This document shows positions 19,836 through 27,992 of a DNA stretch of 64,000 nt, piece after piece; within the stretch, counting starts at the first letter, position 1; every line of letters begins with the position of its first letter. The notes beneath the pieces were generated by a model that was not told the origin of the DNA, did no database searches, and worked only from the letters and a program-made list of their open reading frames with translations. Location of the stretch: positions 98,085 through 162,084 of the forward strand of contig NZ_FNVF01000007.1 of the NCBI RefSeq assembly GCF_900107975.1. The letters are read 5' to 3'. The stretch is from Paenibacillus sp. UNC499MF (GTDB lineage: Bacteria; Bacillota; Bacilli; Paenibacillales; NBRC-103111). Made by a program: the position numbers and the translations under genes.

Positions 19836-20807
19836 ATGAGCAGGAAAAGATATACGAATATGGACCCCGCGGCGGGACTAAGCACATTCTCGGATCTCCG
19901 CAAGTGGCGTAAGGAAAGAAGCGGCAAAGTGAAGGATCTTTCCTTCGTAGTAAAAACAAGTCCGGATAAAGATCCCGGTTATCTGAAAGCCAACCGGAGC
20001 GAGACGACAATTACGTGGATCGGCCATTCTACCTTTCTGCTGCAGAAGAACGGCGTGAACCTGGTCACGGATCCGGTATGGGCGGGCCGTATGGGGTTCG
20101 ACAAGCGGTTGGCCGAACCGGGACTCGCTCTGACCGAACTGCCTCCGGTAGATGTGGTCCTGCTCTCGCACGGGCACTACGATCATCTTCATATCGGTTC
20201 CCTGCGTGCTCTTCCCGGTAAACCCAGGCTGCTGGTCCCGGAAGGGCTCGGGAAGACGCTTAGGCGCAAGGGCTTCGACGATATACATGAGCTTTCCTGG
20301 TGGGGAAGCCATGAGTTCGGCGGCCTGCGCCTCCACTTCGTGCCTGCGCAGCACTGGACCCGCCGTTCTCTCACGGATACGAACACCTCCCACTGGGGAG
20401 GCTGGATCGTAGAAGATGCCGGCAAACCGGGGGCGGACCCGGACAGCCTTTACTTTGCGGGCGACAGCGGGTACTTTCAAGGCTTCCGGATGATCGGGGA
20501 ACGATTCCGCATCGGTTACGCCTTGATGCCTATAGGGGCCTACGAGCCCGAGTGGTTTATGTCCACTCAGCACGTTTCGCCGGAAGAAGCCGTGCAGGCT
20601 TTTCTGGATACGCAGGCGGATATTTTCGTGCCGATGCATTACGGCTCGTTCCGCCTGGCCGACGATACGCCGCGGGAAGCGCTGGACAGACTGCAGCTGA
20701 ACTGGGAGCGGCGGGAGCTTGATCCTCGGCGTCTGCAGGTGCTACTGCATGGGCAAACGCTAAAAACCGCCTTAAGCGGCGAGATAAATAAATTGTCCGC
20801 CGAATAA
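19836..20807 (+). CDS. Metallo-beta-lactamase-fold hydrolase (NAPE-PLD/UlaG-like)
   Basis: The 323-residue protein has the dinuclear zinc motif SHGHYDH (His112, His114, Asp116, His117), an earlier TWIGHSTFLLQ strand, PAQHWTRRS, and a late MHYGSFRL histidine. These features place it with the MBL hydrolases related to N-acylphosphatidylethanolamine phospholipase D; the bacterial substrates of such proteins are mostly unknown. No signal peptide is visible. ATG 19836 is chosen because GGAGGA lies directly upstream; an ATG at 19821 overlaps that site. A candidate structured RNA precedes it. Confidence 0.87.
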   Translation: MSRKRYTNMDPAAGLSTFSDLRKWRKERSGKVKDLSFVVKTSPDKDPGYLKANRSETTITWIGHSTFLLQKNGVNLVTDPVWAGRMGFDKRLAEPGLALTELPPVDVVLLSHGHYDHLHIGSLRALPGKPRLLVPEGLGKTLRRKGFDDIHELSWWGSHEFGGLRLHFVPAQHWTRRSLTDTNTSHWGGWIVEDAGKPGADPDSLYFAGDSGYFQGFRMIGERFRIGYALMPIGAYEPEWFMSTQHVSPEEAVQAFLDTQADIFVPMHYGSFRLADDTPREALDRLQLNWERRELDPRRLQVLLHGQTLKTALSGEINKLSAE

Positions 20808-20909
20808 GGACAAACCTGTCTTTTTCCGCTTCCGGACGGCATATACATCATGAGGGACCCTGCATGTACGATGAGGTCCGGACGAATACCGAGGAAGCGG
20901 GGGAGGAAG

Positions 20910-22169
20910 ATGAAGAACGGGAAAGTCATGCTGATCCTCGGTTTTGCCGTATACGCGGCTGCGGTAGGATTTTATTTCGGCAGAGGGGACATCTACAGTC
21001 TGCCGCCCGGTTCGGCGGGGAGCAGCATCGATCCGCACACGTTTATGAGTGAAGGAGCGATCGGCCGGGCGGAGGGGCTGTCCCGCATCCGCTCGATTAT
21101 GTACTTTTTGCAGACTCCGCTGCAGCTTGTTCTGTTGATTCTGCTTGTGGGCACGGCTGTCCGGTTCAGGGACCGCGTTGAAGGCTGGAGCCGCCGCTAT
21201 CTGCTGCGGACAGGCTTGTTTGTTTTTTTGTTCCTGCTTGTCGTCTATGTCCTTATGCTGCCGTTCGATTACTTTATGCTTAGTGTGGAAAGGCATTACG
21301 GAGTTTCCAATGTAGGCTTGGACACCTGGCTGGTTGACCATGCGAAGAATCTCGGGATCGAATGGCTGACCACGACGTTCGTTCTCCTGCTTGTCCTTGC
21401 TTTGATAAAAAGGAGCCCCCGGAAATGGTGGCTGTGGCTGTGGACTTTTTCCGTGCCGCTCATGCTGTTTCTCCAGTTTATCCAGCCGGTCATTATCGAA
21501 CCCCTCTACAATGATTTTACGCCTCTGCGGGCGGGGGAGCTGAAGAAAGAGCTGCTGCACCTGGCTTCGCAGGCCGGAATCCCGGCGGACGACATATACG
21601 AGGTCAACATGTCCGAGAGAACGAATCAGCTTAACGCCTACGTGTCCGGAATCGGGTCCAATGCGAGAGTCGTCCTGTGGGATACGCTTCTGCAAAAAAT
21701 GGACACCCGCGAAATTCTGGTCGTCATGGCGCACGAGATGGGACATTATGCGGAGCGTCATGTCTTCTGGGGGAGCGGTTGGGGACTTGTCGTGAGCTTC
21801 GGTCTTCTCTGGGGAGGGAGCCGGATTTACGAGATTACGGTACGCAATTGGGGCAGAGCGAGAGGACTTCGCGGTCCCCGGGATATGGCGGGGCTCCCCC
21901 TGCTTCTGGCTATTGTCTCCCTGTTGACGCTTGCGGTGGCTCCGATAAACAACGCCGTTTCCAGGCTGATGGAAGTCAGGGCGGATTCGTATGCGATGAA
22001 AGTGACCCGCGACGGCGAGGCGGGAGTGAGTGCTTTTCAAAAGCTCGCCGAGGCGAATTTGAGTCCGGTCACACAGCCGGCGGCGATACAATGGTTTCTC
22101 GGTACTCATCCGACCATAGAGAAACGGATCCGTTATTTCGGCGAGTTTGCTCCGCAAAAAGCCCGTTAA
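20910..22169 (+). CDS. M48 family membrane metalloprotease (Ste24-like)
   Basis: The product has 419 residues, with five to six membrane segments in the first 200. The zinc site HEMGH (residues 275-279) and the third ligand Glu in MEVRADSYAM (near 357) match the M48A/CAAX-protease-like family. Further hydrophobic segments flank the catalytic site, as in Ste24/HtpX proteins. A role in membrane protein turnover is likely; prenyl processing is not expected in bacteria. GGGAGGAAG lies directly upstream of ATG 20910, and an earlier in-frame ATG at 20850 lacks a site. It lies 102 bp after the hydrolase gene, possibly cotranscribed with it. Confidence 0.88.
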   Translation: MKNGKVMLILGFAVYAAAVGFYFGRGDIYSLPPGSAGSSIDPHTFMSEGAIGRAEGLSRIRSIMYFLQTPLQLVLLILLVGTAVRFRDRVEGWSRRYLLRTGLFVFLFLLVVYVLMLPFDYFMLSVERHYGVSNVGLDTWLVDHAKNLGIEWLTTTFVLLLVLALIKRSPRKWWLWLWTFSVPLMLFLQFIQPVIIEPLYNDFTPLRAGELKKELLHLASQAGIPADDIYEVNMSERTNQLNAYVSGIGSNARVVLWDTLLQKMDTREILVVMAHEMGHYAERHVFWGSGWGLVVSFGLLWGGSRIYEITVRNWGRARGLRGPRDMAGLPLLLAIVSLLTLAVAPINNAVSRLMEVRADSYAMKVTRDGEAGVSAFQKLAEANLSPVTQPAAIQWFLGTHPTIEKRIRYFGEFAPQKAR

Positions 22170-22172
22170 ATT

Positions 22173-22238
22173 AAAAAGCGTGCCGTATTCCGATTTGCAA
22201 AAAGGTTTTGCGAATCAAGGAAAAGGCACGCTTTTTTT
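22173..22238 (+). terminator. Terminator after the M48 protease gene
   Basis: AAAAAGCGTGCC pairs with GGCACGCTTTTT around a long loop and is followed by a T run. It also lies downstream of the convergent CvfC-like gene. Confidence 0.85.
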
Positions 22239-22364
22239 ATAGGGAAGAACTGCAGGGTCTGCGCTCATGCCGGGCTATCTTCACATATCCGCACCGCGTG
22301 AAGCTCCCGGCGTGGGGTGCTTGGCCTCAGATGACGGTGGTCAACCAGGACTCCAGGATCCGCT

Positions 22365-23528
22365 TCAGTCCTGCTGAGGCGCGTCGTTTCCCTGCCGGCT
22401 CCGTGTCATTTGCTGCCAGACCGAGCCTTCCGCCGCATGGCCGCCTTCGATACGGGCAATCGCCATCTGGACCTGCATGCTGATCTCGAATTCCGGGTCG
22501 TCCGCCGCTTCGCGCAAAGCCTCGAGACAGGTATCGTCACCGACCTCGTACAGAAAACGGGCGGCACGCCAGCGGACCAGCTTGTTGGGATCTTTCAGCG
22601 CTTTGGACATGGCCGGGACGGCTGCCGGATCGCCGAGATCGGACAACGTGTCTCCCGCCGTACGGCGGACTGCCGGGGTGCGGTCCTCCAGAGCCTGGAA
22701 CAGATAAGGAAGCACTTCCGGCTCCTTGATATCCCCGAGATAAACCGTCGCAAGTCTGCGGACGGACGTTTTCTCGTCGCCGAGCGCCTTGGCGAGCAGT
22801 GACAGCGTTTGAGGCGTAGCTTTAACGCTCTGCAAAGCGGCATACCGCTTTTTCCAATCGGGATCGTCCAGAAGCACTTGAATTTCCTCTTCGGTCAGCT
22901 CGGCCGGGCGCTGGGCTTCCGCATAGTCCGCCTCGGAAAGGCCCTGAGCGGCCTGTTCGGTCAGCAGGCTCAGCCGTTTATCGTCGTAAGACGCGTCGAC
23001 TTCCTGCACAACTTCGTTTAGCACGTCCTGAAGCTCACCGTACCGGACGTCTAGCTCTTGCAGCTTCCGCTCTTTGAGCAGGTGAGGGGAGTTCTCGGTC
23101 GCTTTCATCGCAGCTTGTGTAAAACGTTCCGGCAGAGCCGCCCGAGCCTCTTCGCCGCCCGCGTTTACCCGGATTTGCATGGGGATGCCGCGGAAAGTCT
23201 GGAGCAGCACCTTAACTTCTCCGAAACCGGACCCCGCTTCGTCTTCGCCGGGAAGAGAAGCCTGAGGACCGCCGCTGCCCAGCAGTTCCCGGGCTTGTGT
23301 CAGAATCTGCTTCCAGTCTCCCTTGGGAGAGCGGTCAAGCGCAATAAAATCGGCCACCTGAAAAACGCTTGTCACTCCGGGGATATCCAGGAGTTGTTGA
23401 ATATAACCCGGCGCGTTGTCCCGCTGTTTCCGGGTAAAAGTCAGGCTGCGGCCTTTAGGCAGCGCCTTATCTAAGTTAAGCTTCATGGTATTGGGACTAG
23501 GGGTTGGTTCAATCGATATTAAATTCAC
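22365..23528 (-). CDS. cvfC: Conserved virulence factor C-like protein (Nfu N-terminal plus HEAT repeats)
   Basis: The 387-residue protein starts with an Nfu-type scaffold N-terminal domain (ISIEPTPSPNTMKLNLDKAL, residues 4-23, then IPGVTSVFQVADFIAL near 56). A helical middle follows. The C-terminus has four or five HEAT/PBS-lyase-type repeats (about 215-365; DPDWKKRYAALQSV, DEKTSVRRLATVYLGDI, RTPAVRRTAGDTLSDLGD, PNKLVRWRAARFLYEVGD). This matches the CvfC/YitL-neighbourhood family of Bacillota, named from Staphylococcus. The start is GTG 23528 with AAAGGAGGG 8 bp upstream, giving the Nfu-like beginning; a longer frame exists without a site. Confidence 0.85.
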   Translation of the reverse strand: MNLISIEPTPSPNTMKLNLDKALPKGRSLTFTRKQRDNAPGYIQQLLDIPGVTSVFQVADFIALDRSPKGDWKQILTQARELLGSGGPQASLPGEDEAGSGFGEVKVLLQTFRGIPMQIRVNAGGEEARAALPERFTQAAMKATENSPHLLKERKLQELDVRYGELQDVLNEVVQEVDASYDDKRLSLLTEQAAQGLSEADYAEAQRPAELTEEEIQVLLDDPDWKKRYAALQSVKATPQTLSLLAKALGDEKTSVRRLATVYLGDIKEPEVLPYLFQALEDRTPAVRRTAGDTLSDLGDPAAVPAMSKALKDPNKLVRWRAARFLYEVGDDTCLEALREAADDPEFEISMQVQMAIARIEGGHAAEGSVWQQMTRSRQGNDAPQQD

Positions 23529-23723
23529 TGGATACACCCTCCTTTGTTCCTCTTTATGATACCACATTTCTGCTAAAAGACCTTTCGGACAGGGCTTTGT
23601 GAGGAAAGTCACTGCACGAAGGAAGGAATTACCTATAATTAACTAAAATGGAAACAGATAATTTTCGTTTTGCAGAGTTTCTTCTATATAATAAGCGGCT
23701 TATGATCTCTGATGAAACCAGGT

Positions 23724-23757
23724 AAAAAAGAAAACCGGAACAAAGAGTTCCGGTTTG
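23724..23757 (-). terminator. Terminator of the DEAD-box helicase gene
   Basis: On the minus strand, AACCGGAAC and GTTCCGGTT flank a TCTTT loop and are followed by TTCTTTTTT. Confidence 0.85.
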
Positions 23758-23834
23758 TTGTCAAACATGATGTCCACACAGCTTCTTTCCGCAAGGCGGA
23801 AGGGCTGCCTGCAGCGAAGTTTAAAACGGTGGTG

Positions 23835-23887
23835 TTAGCCGGCCGTCACCCAACCGCTGAAAAAATCGGCCGGCTAAACGCGCGTCG
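23835..23887 (-). repeat. 11-bp perfect inverted repeat in the helicase 3' UTR
   Basis: TTAGCCGGCCG and CGGCCGGCTAA are separated by 31 nt that include a T run on the minus strand. It lies directly after the helicase stop codon and before the true terminator. It may protect the mRNA 3' end. Confidence 0.6.
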
Positions 23888-23892
23888 GCTGC

Positions 23893-25821
23893 CTATCTGC
23901 CGCGCTTGGAACCGCCGCGCGGATTCGATCCGCCGCTGCGCGGTCCGCCTCCGCGCGAGCCTGTTCCGCGGCCGTTTGAGCCGCCGCTGCGCGGTCCGCG
24001 TCCGGTGCCGCCGCTGCGTGATCCGCCGAAGTCGCCGCGGCCTGAACCGCCTCCGCGTGCTCCGCGGGAATCGGCGCCTCCGCGTCCGCGGCTGCTGCGG
24101 GCTTCCGCCTCTTCACGCTGCTTGGCGCTTACGCCCCAGCCGGCTTCGCCGAACGGGCCCGCCACGCTGTCGCGTGTGCCGCGTCCGCCGTCGCGCGCGC
24201 TATCGCCGCGCGGTCCGCGTCCGGCACTGCCGCCGCGTGCGCCGCCGAAGTCGTCGCGGCCCGAGCCGCCACGCGGCCCGGCGAAACCGCCGCGCTCCGC
24301 GCCGCTGCGTCCGCGGGAGTCCGCTCCGCCGCGCCCGCCGCGGTCATTGCCTTCGCGGCGTTCCGCGCTGTCTCCGCGGAAGCCGCCGTCGCTGCGTGTG
24401 CCTCGCCCGGCGCCGCCGGAATCCCCACGGCCCGAGCCGCTGCGTGCGCCGCCGAAGCCGCCTCCGCGCGGTCCGCCCGCATCGCGCGAATCCGCGCGGC
24501 CGCGGCCCCGGCCGCCCGTACCGTCGCGAGGTGCGTCGGCGCGGTGCTCCCAGCGGCCTTCGGAGCGTCCCGCTCCGTCGCCGCCGCGGGAACGCCCGCC
24601 GCCTTTGCCCGCGGGCTTGGCTCTGCCGTCGCCGCTCCGCTCGCCGCGTGGACTGCGACCGCCACGTTCGCGGCGGTCGTCGGTTTCCTCGCCGCGTTCA
24701 CGGCGCGGCGCGTCCTGCCGCCGGAGCTGCTGGCGGATGCCCTGCTCGATCTGGTCGACATAGACCTGATCGCGGGGGCTGGCGAACGTAACGGCGACAC
24801 CGGTCTGGCCCGCCCGTCCCGTCCGGCCGATGCGGTGGATGTAGCTTTGCGCATCGTGCGGGATGTCATAGTTGAAGACGTGTGTTACGCCTTCCACATC
24901 GATCCCGCGCGCAGCCACATCCGTGGCGATCAGCAGCTGGATGCTGGCGTCGCGGAACCGCTTCATGACCTGCTCGCGCTTGGCTTGCGACAGGTCGCCG
25001 TGAAGCTCGTCCGACTTGTAGCCGCGTTCCTGCAGGTCGGCGTTCAAGGAAGCCGCTCTCCGCTTCGTGCGGCAGAAAATCATCGCGAGATAAGGCTTAT
25101 CCGTGTCGATCGCTCTGCACAAGGCGTCGAGCTTACCGCGATCCGATACACGCACTACGGACTGGTCGATCTCGGTAAGGGTGACCTGTTTCGCTTTTAC
25201 GCGGATTTCCTCCGGATTGACCATATAACGCTTGGCCAGGTTCCGGATCGGGTCCGGCATCGTCGCGGAAAAGAGCATCGTCTGCCGTCTTTGTGGAGTC
25301 TGGGCAATAATTTCTTCGACCTCATTCAAGAATCCCATATGAAGCATTTGATCCGCTTCGTCGAGAACGAGCATGGAAATCTTGTATAGAGCGACGGATC
25401 CTCTGCGCAGGTGATCGAGCAGGCGTCCCGGTGTGGCGACGATCAGATGGACACCGCCCGTGGAGGAAAGCTTGCGGAGCTGTTTCTCCACATCCTGTCC
25501 GCCGTATGCGGCAAGTACGTTAATGCCGAGAGCGGGTGCCAGCTTGGCGGCCTCCGCCGCAATCTGTATGGCAAGCTCCCGTGTAGGGGTAAGAATAAGC
25601 CCCTGCACTTCGGCGCGTGTAGGATTAGTCCGCTCCAGCATGGGGAGCAGGAAGGCGAGTGTCTTGCCGGTTCCGGTCTGTGCCTGGGCAATCACATCGC
25701 CGCCGCGGAAAACGACGGGCAGCGCCTGCTGCTGGATGGGAGTCGGCTCGGATACGCCGCTTCGAGCCAGCAGTTTAGCCAGCTCAGGACGAACGCCGAG
25801 GTCTATAAATGGAAAAGACAT
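23893..25821 (-). CDS. DEAD-box ATP-dependent RNA helicase with long RGG tail
   Basis: The product has 642 residues. The first 370 form the two RecA-like domains: Q motif (IDLG...PTPIQQQALP), AQTGTGKT (Walker A), PTRELA, TPGRL, DEAD at VLDEADQML, SAT, then IFCRTK, ATDVAARGID and HRIGRTGRAG. From about residue 375 to the end the protein is a roughly 265-residue low-complexity tail of Gly, Arg, Ser, Asp and Ala with many RGG/RG units, expected to be disordered and RNA-binding. CshA/DeaD-type helicases act in ribosome assembly and mRNA decay, often in the cold. ATG 25821 follows GAAGGAGC. The tail makes the plus strand open and Arg/Ala-rich, which is only a shadow. Confidence 0.95.
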   Translation of the reverse strand: MSFPFIDLGVRPELAKLLARSGVSEPTPIQQQALPVVFRGGDVIAQAQTGTGKTLAFLLPMLERTNPTRAEVQGLILTPTRELAIQIAAEAAKLAPALGINVLAAYGGQDVEKQLRKLSSTGGVHLIVATPGRLLDHLRRGSVALYKISMLVLDEADQMLHMGFLNEVEEIIAQTPQRRQTMLFSATMPDPIRNLAKRYMVNPEEIRVKAKQVTLTEIDQSVVRVSDRGKLDALCRAIDTDKPYLAMIFCRTKRRAASLNADLQERGYKSDELHGDLSQAKREQVMKRFRDASIQLLIATDVAARGIDVEGVTHVFNYDIPHDAQSYIHRIGRTGRAGQTGVAVTFASPRDQVYVDQIEQGIRQQLRRQDAPRRERGEETDDRRERGGRSPRGERSGDGRAKPAGKGGGRSRGGDGAGRSEGRWEHRADAPRDGTGGRGRGRADSRDAGGPRGGGFGGARSGSGRGDSGGAGRGTRSDGGFRGDSAERREGNDRGGRGGADSRGRSGAERGGFAGPRGGSGRDDFGGARGGSAGRGPRGDSARDGGRGTRDSVAGPFGEAGWGVSAKQREEAEARSSRGRGGADSRGARGGGSGRGDFGGSRSGGTGRGPRSGGSNGRGTGSRGGGPRSGGSNPRGGSKRGR

Positions 25822-25992
25822 ATTGGTGTAAGCTCCTTCGAATGTAGGGATGCTTCCCATTCTACCCTAACGGCCGCACGATGGAAAGCTATGGCTGGTT
25901 TCCTCTGTCTACTTATTTAATAAGAATCGTGTTTTCGCATGACTTTCTTCCTATAAAATGGAGAATTTCCTGACATGAATCTCCTTTTCCGG

Positions 25993-26667
25993 TTACGGCT
26001 GCGGTTTCGTCCCGAATATCCGTGTTACTCCTTGATTGAACTCATTCACATAAGGCTTGAGTGAAGCTCCCGACAGGGCATCCAGTTTATAGTGATTAAG
26101 CTGGTTGATGAATTCGCGGTTAGCCGAGATATACACATCATGGACGGTCGGATCAAGCTGCCTGATTTTAAGGGCGATCTCCTGCTTGAAGTTGTGAGAT
26201 AAATTTTTGTGATCCTGGACCGTCACGTACCCGAGGAAGTCAGAGGCAAGTTCGTTCGTGTACAGGTTCTCGTAATAGGGCTGGGGCAGCTCGTTTTTCT
26301 TGTCCAGAGGTCCGTGCGTTTTGGTTTCCTTGCGGCCCGCCTTCGTTCCGGAAGCGGAGTTGTCCACCATGACGGCAGCGTAGGCATTACGGTCTGTTCT
26401 CATGACGATGGCGCCCATTACCCCGTGCATCGCCGCGATTTGCGTGGATAGCTCATGATCGTAAGCGAAGAAAGTGTTGGTGTGAGAAACGGGGCTGACC
26501 TGCTGCTGGGTCTGGTAAGCCCGGCTCTGGCCCTCTTCCTGAATTCGCTGCTTGGGATGCCCGTAACTGGTTTCCTTCGGATACGTATTATAGCATCCCG
26601 ATACAGTTACAATAATGAAGCCGGCCGCGGAAAGGACCGGGATGAAACGGCGCATGATCTTTTTCAT
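25993..26667 (-). CDS. YhcN/YlaJ family sporulation lipoprotein
   Basis: The 224-residue product has an N-terminal signal peptide with the lipobox VSGC (Cys25). The middle (GVMGAIVMRTDRNAYAAVMVD, near 83-103) and the later LKIRQLDPTVHDVYISANREF (near 167-187) are typical of the YhcN/YlaJ family of spore or forespore membrane lipoproteins. AAGGAGGAGC precedes the ATG. It is divergent from the cta operon. Confidence 0.88.
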   Translation of the reverse strand: MKKIMRRFIPVLSAAGFIIVTVSGCYNTYPKETSYGHPKQRIQEEGQSRAYQTQQQVSPVSHTNTFFAYDHELSTQIAAMHGVMGAIVMRTDRNAYAAVMVDNSASGTKAGRKETKTHGPLDKKNELPQPYYENLYTNELASDFLGYVTVQDHKNLSHNFKQEIALKIRQLDPTVHDVYISANREFINQLNHYKLDALSGASLKPYVNEFNQGVTRIFGTKPQP

Positions 26668-26855
26668 GATTGCTCCTCCTTGTTGAAGACTAACATAATT
26701 TTAGGATGAAGCCGGGAGGCGTGAATTATACGGGACACAATGATGCATCCTAATGCTAAAAACCGAGCAGGAAGGAAATCAATGCAAGACAAATCAACAA
26801 AAAAATCGCAAAATGTAACAGCTTTTAGAACAATTTGTGAACTTTCCAAGAAGAA

Positions 26856-26884
26856 TTGACAAAAAAGTTTTACCTAATTATAGT
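26856..26884 (+). promoter_or_regulatory. Sigma-A promoter of the cta operon
   Basis: A perfect TTGACA (26856-26861), a 17-bp spacer and TATAGT (26879-26884) lie about 80 bp before ctaC, in AT-rich DNA. Confidence 0.85.
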
Positions 26885-26964
26885 TAATTAAGTGATAAGG
26901 TTGATTGACATAGGCCTGTCGTTCGTGGTAAAAATATTGGTTTACAAAGTGGGGTTGATAAGCA

Positions 26965-27963
26965 ATGAGTCGATGGAAAAAGAATTGGCGTCTAGTCCCC
27001 CTATTTGCGGTGATGACGTTCCTCCTTGCGGGTTGTGGTGACCCGACGCTTTCCGCTTTGCGACCTAGAGGGCCGGTGGCATCAGAACAGCTGTTTCTGA
27101 TGAAGATCTCGATCGCCATCATGCTTCTGGTTGTAGTAGTGGTATTTGCATTGTATTTGTTCGTAATCATCCGTTTCCGTAAACGGAAGGGACAAGAAGG
27201 CATTCCGAAGCAAGTGGAAGGTAACCACGTGCTGGAGATTGTCTGGACGGTTATTCCGATTCTGCTGCTTATCGTGCTGGCCGTACCGACGGTTTACTAT
27301 ACGTTCAAGCACACTACGAACTATGTGCAGGATAAGGATGCTATCCATGTTAAAGTAACCGCTCACCAATTCTGGTGGCAGTTCGAGTATCCCGAGCTCG
27401 GCATTTCGACCGCTCAGGATCTTGTAATCCCTACAGGAAAGAACATCGCGCTTGAGCTTACTTCCGCGGATGTGACTCACTCCTTCTGGGTTCCGTCTCT
27501 CGGCGGTAAGATGGATACGAACACGAATATGACGAACGTGTATTATTTGAAAGCTGACGAAGTCGATGTCTTCAAAGGGAAATGTGCGGAGCTTTGCGGC
27601 GCGTCCCACTCTTTGATGGACTTTAAAGTGAAATCGCTCGCACAAGGTGACTTTGACGCTTGGGTGACGAATATGCAAACTCCTGCCGCTGTTCCTGCAG
27701 ATGCGAAGCAAGGCGAAGAGCTGTTCAAACAGAAATGCCTGCAGTGCCATGCGATCGATCCGAAAGGACTCGGTTTCGGTCCTAACCTGAACGGTTATGC
27801 GGACCGTGAAATGCTCGCCGGTGTTCTGGAACACAACGACGAGAATTTGAAGAAATGGATCAAAGATCCGCAAGCCGAGAAGCCGGGAACTTTAATGCCT
27901 AAAGTACCGCTCGAGGATAATCAGGTTAACGAGCTTGTTAAATATCTGAACAGCTTGAAGTAA
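26965..27963 (+). CDS. ctaC: Cytochrome caa3 oxidase subunit II, cytochrome c-fused (CtaC)
   Basis: The 332-residue lipoprotein (lipobox LAGC, Cys24) has two transmembrane helices, a cupredoxin domain and a C-terminal cytochrome c domain. The CuA ligands are visible in CAELCGASHSLMDF, with the earlier His in TSADVTHSFWVPS. The haem c site is CLQCH near residue 254, with a distal Met in TLMPK near 312. CtaC accepts electrons from cytochrome c on the outer face and passes them to CtaD. The domain fusion defines the caa3 subtype. Ribosome binding site is a weak GGGG. First gene of ctaCDEF. Confidence 0.96.
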   Translation: MSRWKKNWRLVPLFAVMTFLLAGCGDPTLSALRPRGPVASEQLFLMKISIAIMLLVVVVVFALYLFVIIRFRKRKGQEGIPKQVEGNHVLEIVWTVIPILLLIVLAVPTVYYTFKHTTNYVQDKDAIHVKVTAHQFWWQFEYPELGISTAQDLVIPTGKNIALELTSADVTHSFWVPSLGGKMDTNTNMTNVYYLKADEVDVFKGKCAELCGASHSLMDFKVKSLAQGDFDAWVTNMQTPAAVPADAKQGEELFKQKCLQCHAIDPKGLGFGPNLNGYADREMLAGVLEHNDENLKKWIKDPQAEKPGTLMPKVPLEDNQVNELVKYLNSLK

Positions 27964-27992
27964 GACTTCTCAGGATAAAGGAGGTTAATACG

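Noticed and set aside
20772-22157. 461-codon minus-strand frame opposite the M48 protease
   Set aside because: Shadow of the protease gene; no motif or start signal.
23712-24791. Arg/Ala/Pro-rich plus-strand frames opposite the helicase tail
   Set aside because: Low-complexity shadow of the RGG tail.
25945-25960. Recurring TTCCTATAAAA motif (also near 13393 and 38649)
   Set aside because: Positions relative to genes are inconsistent and the motif is short; likely chance in AT-rich gaps.
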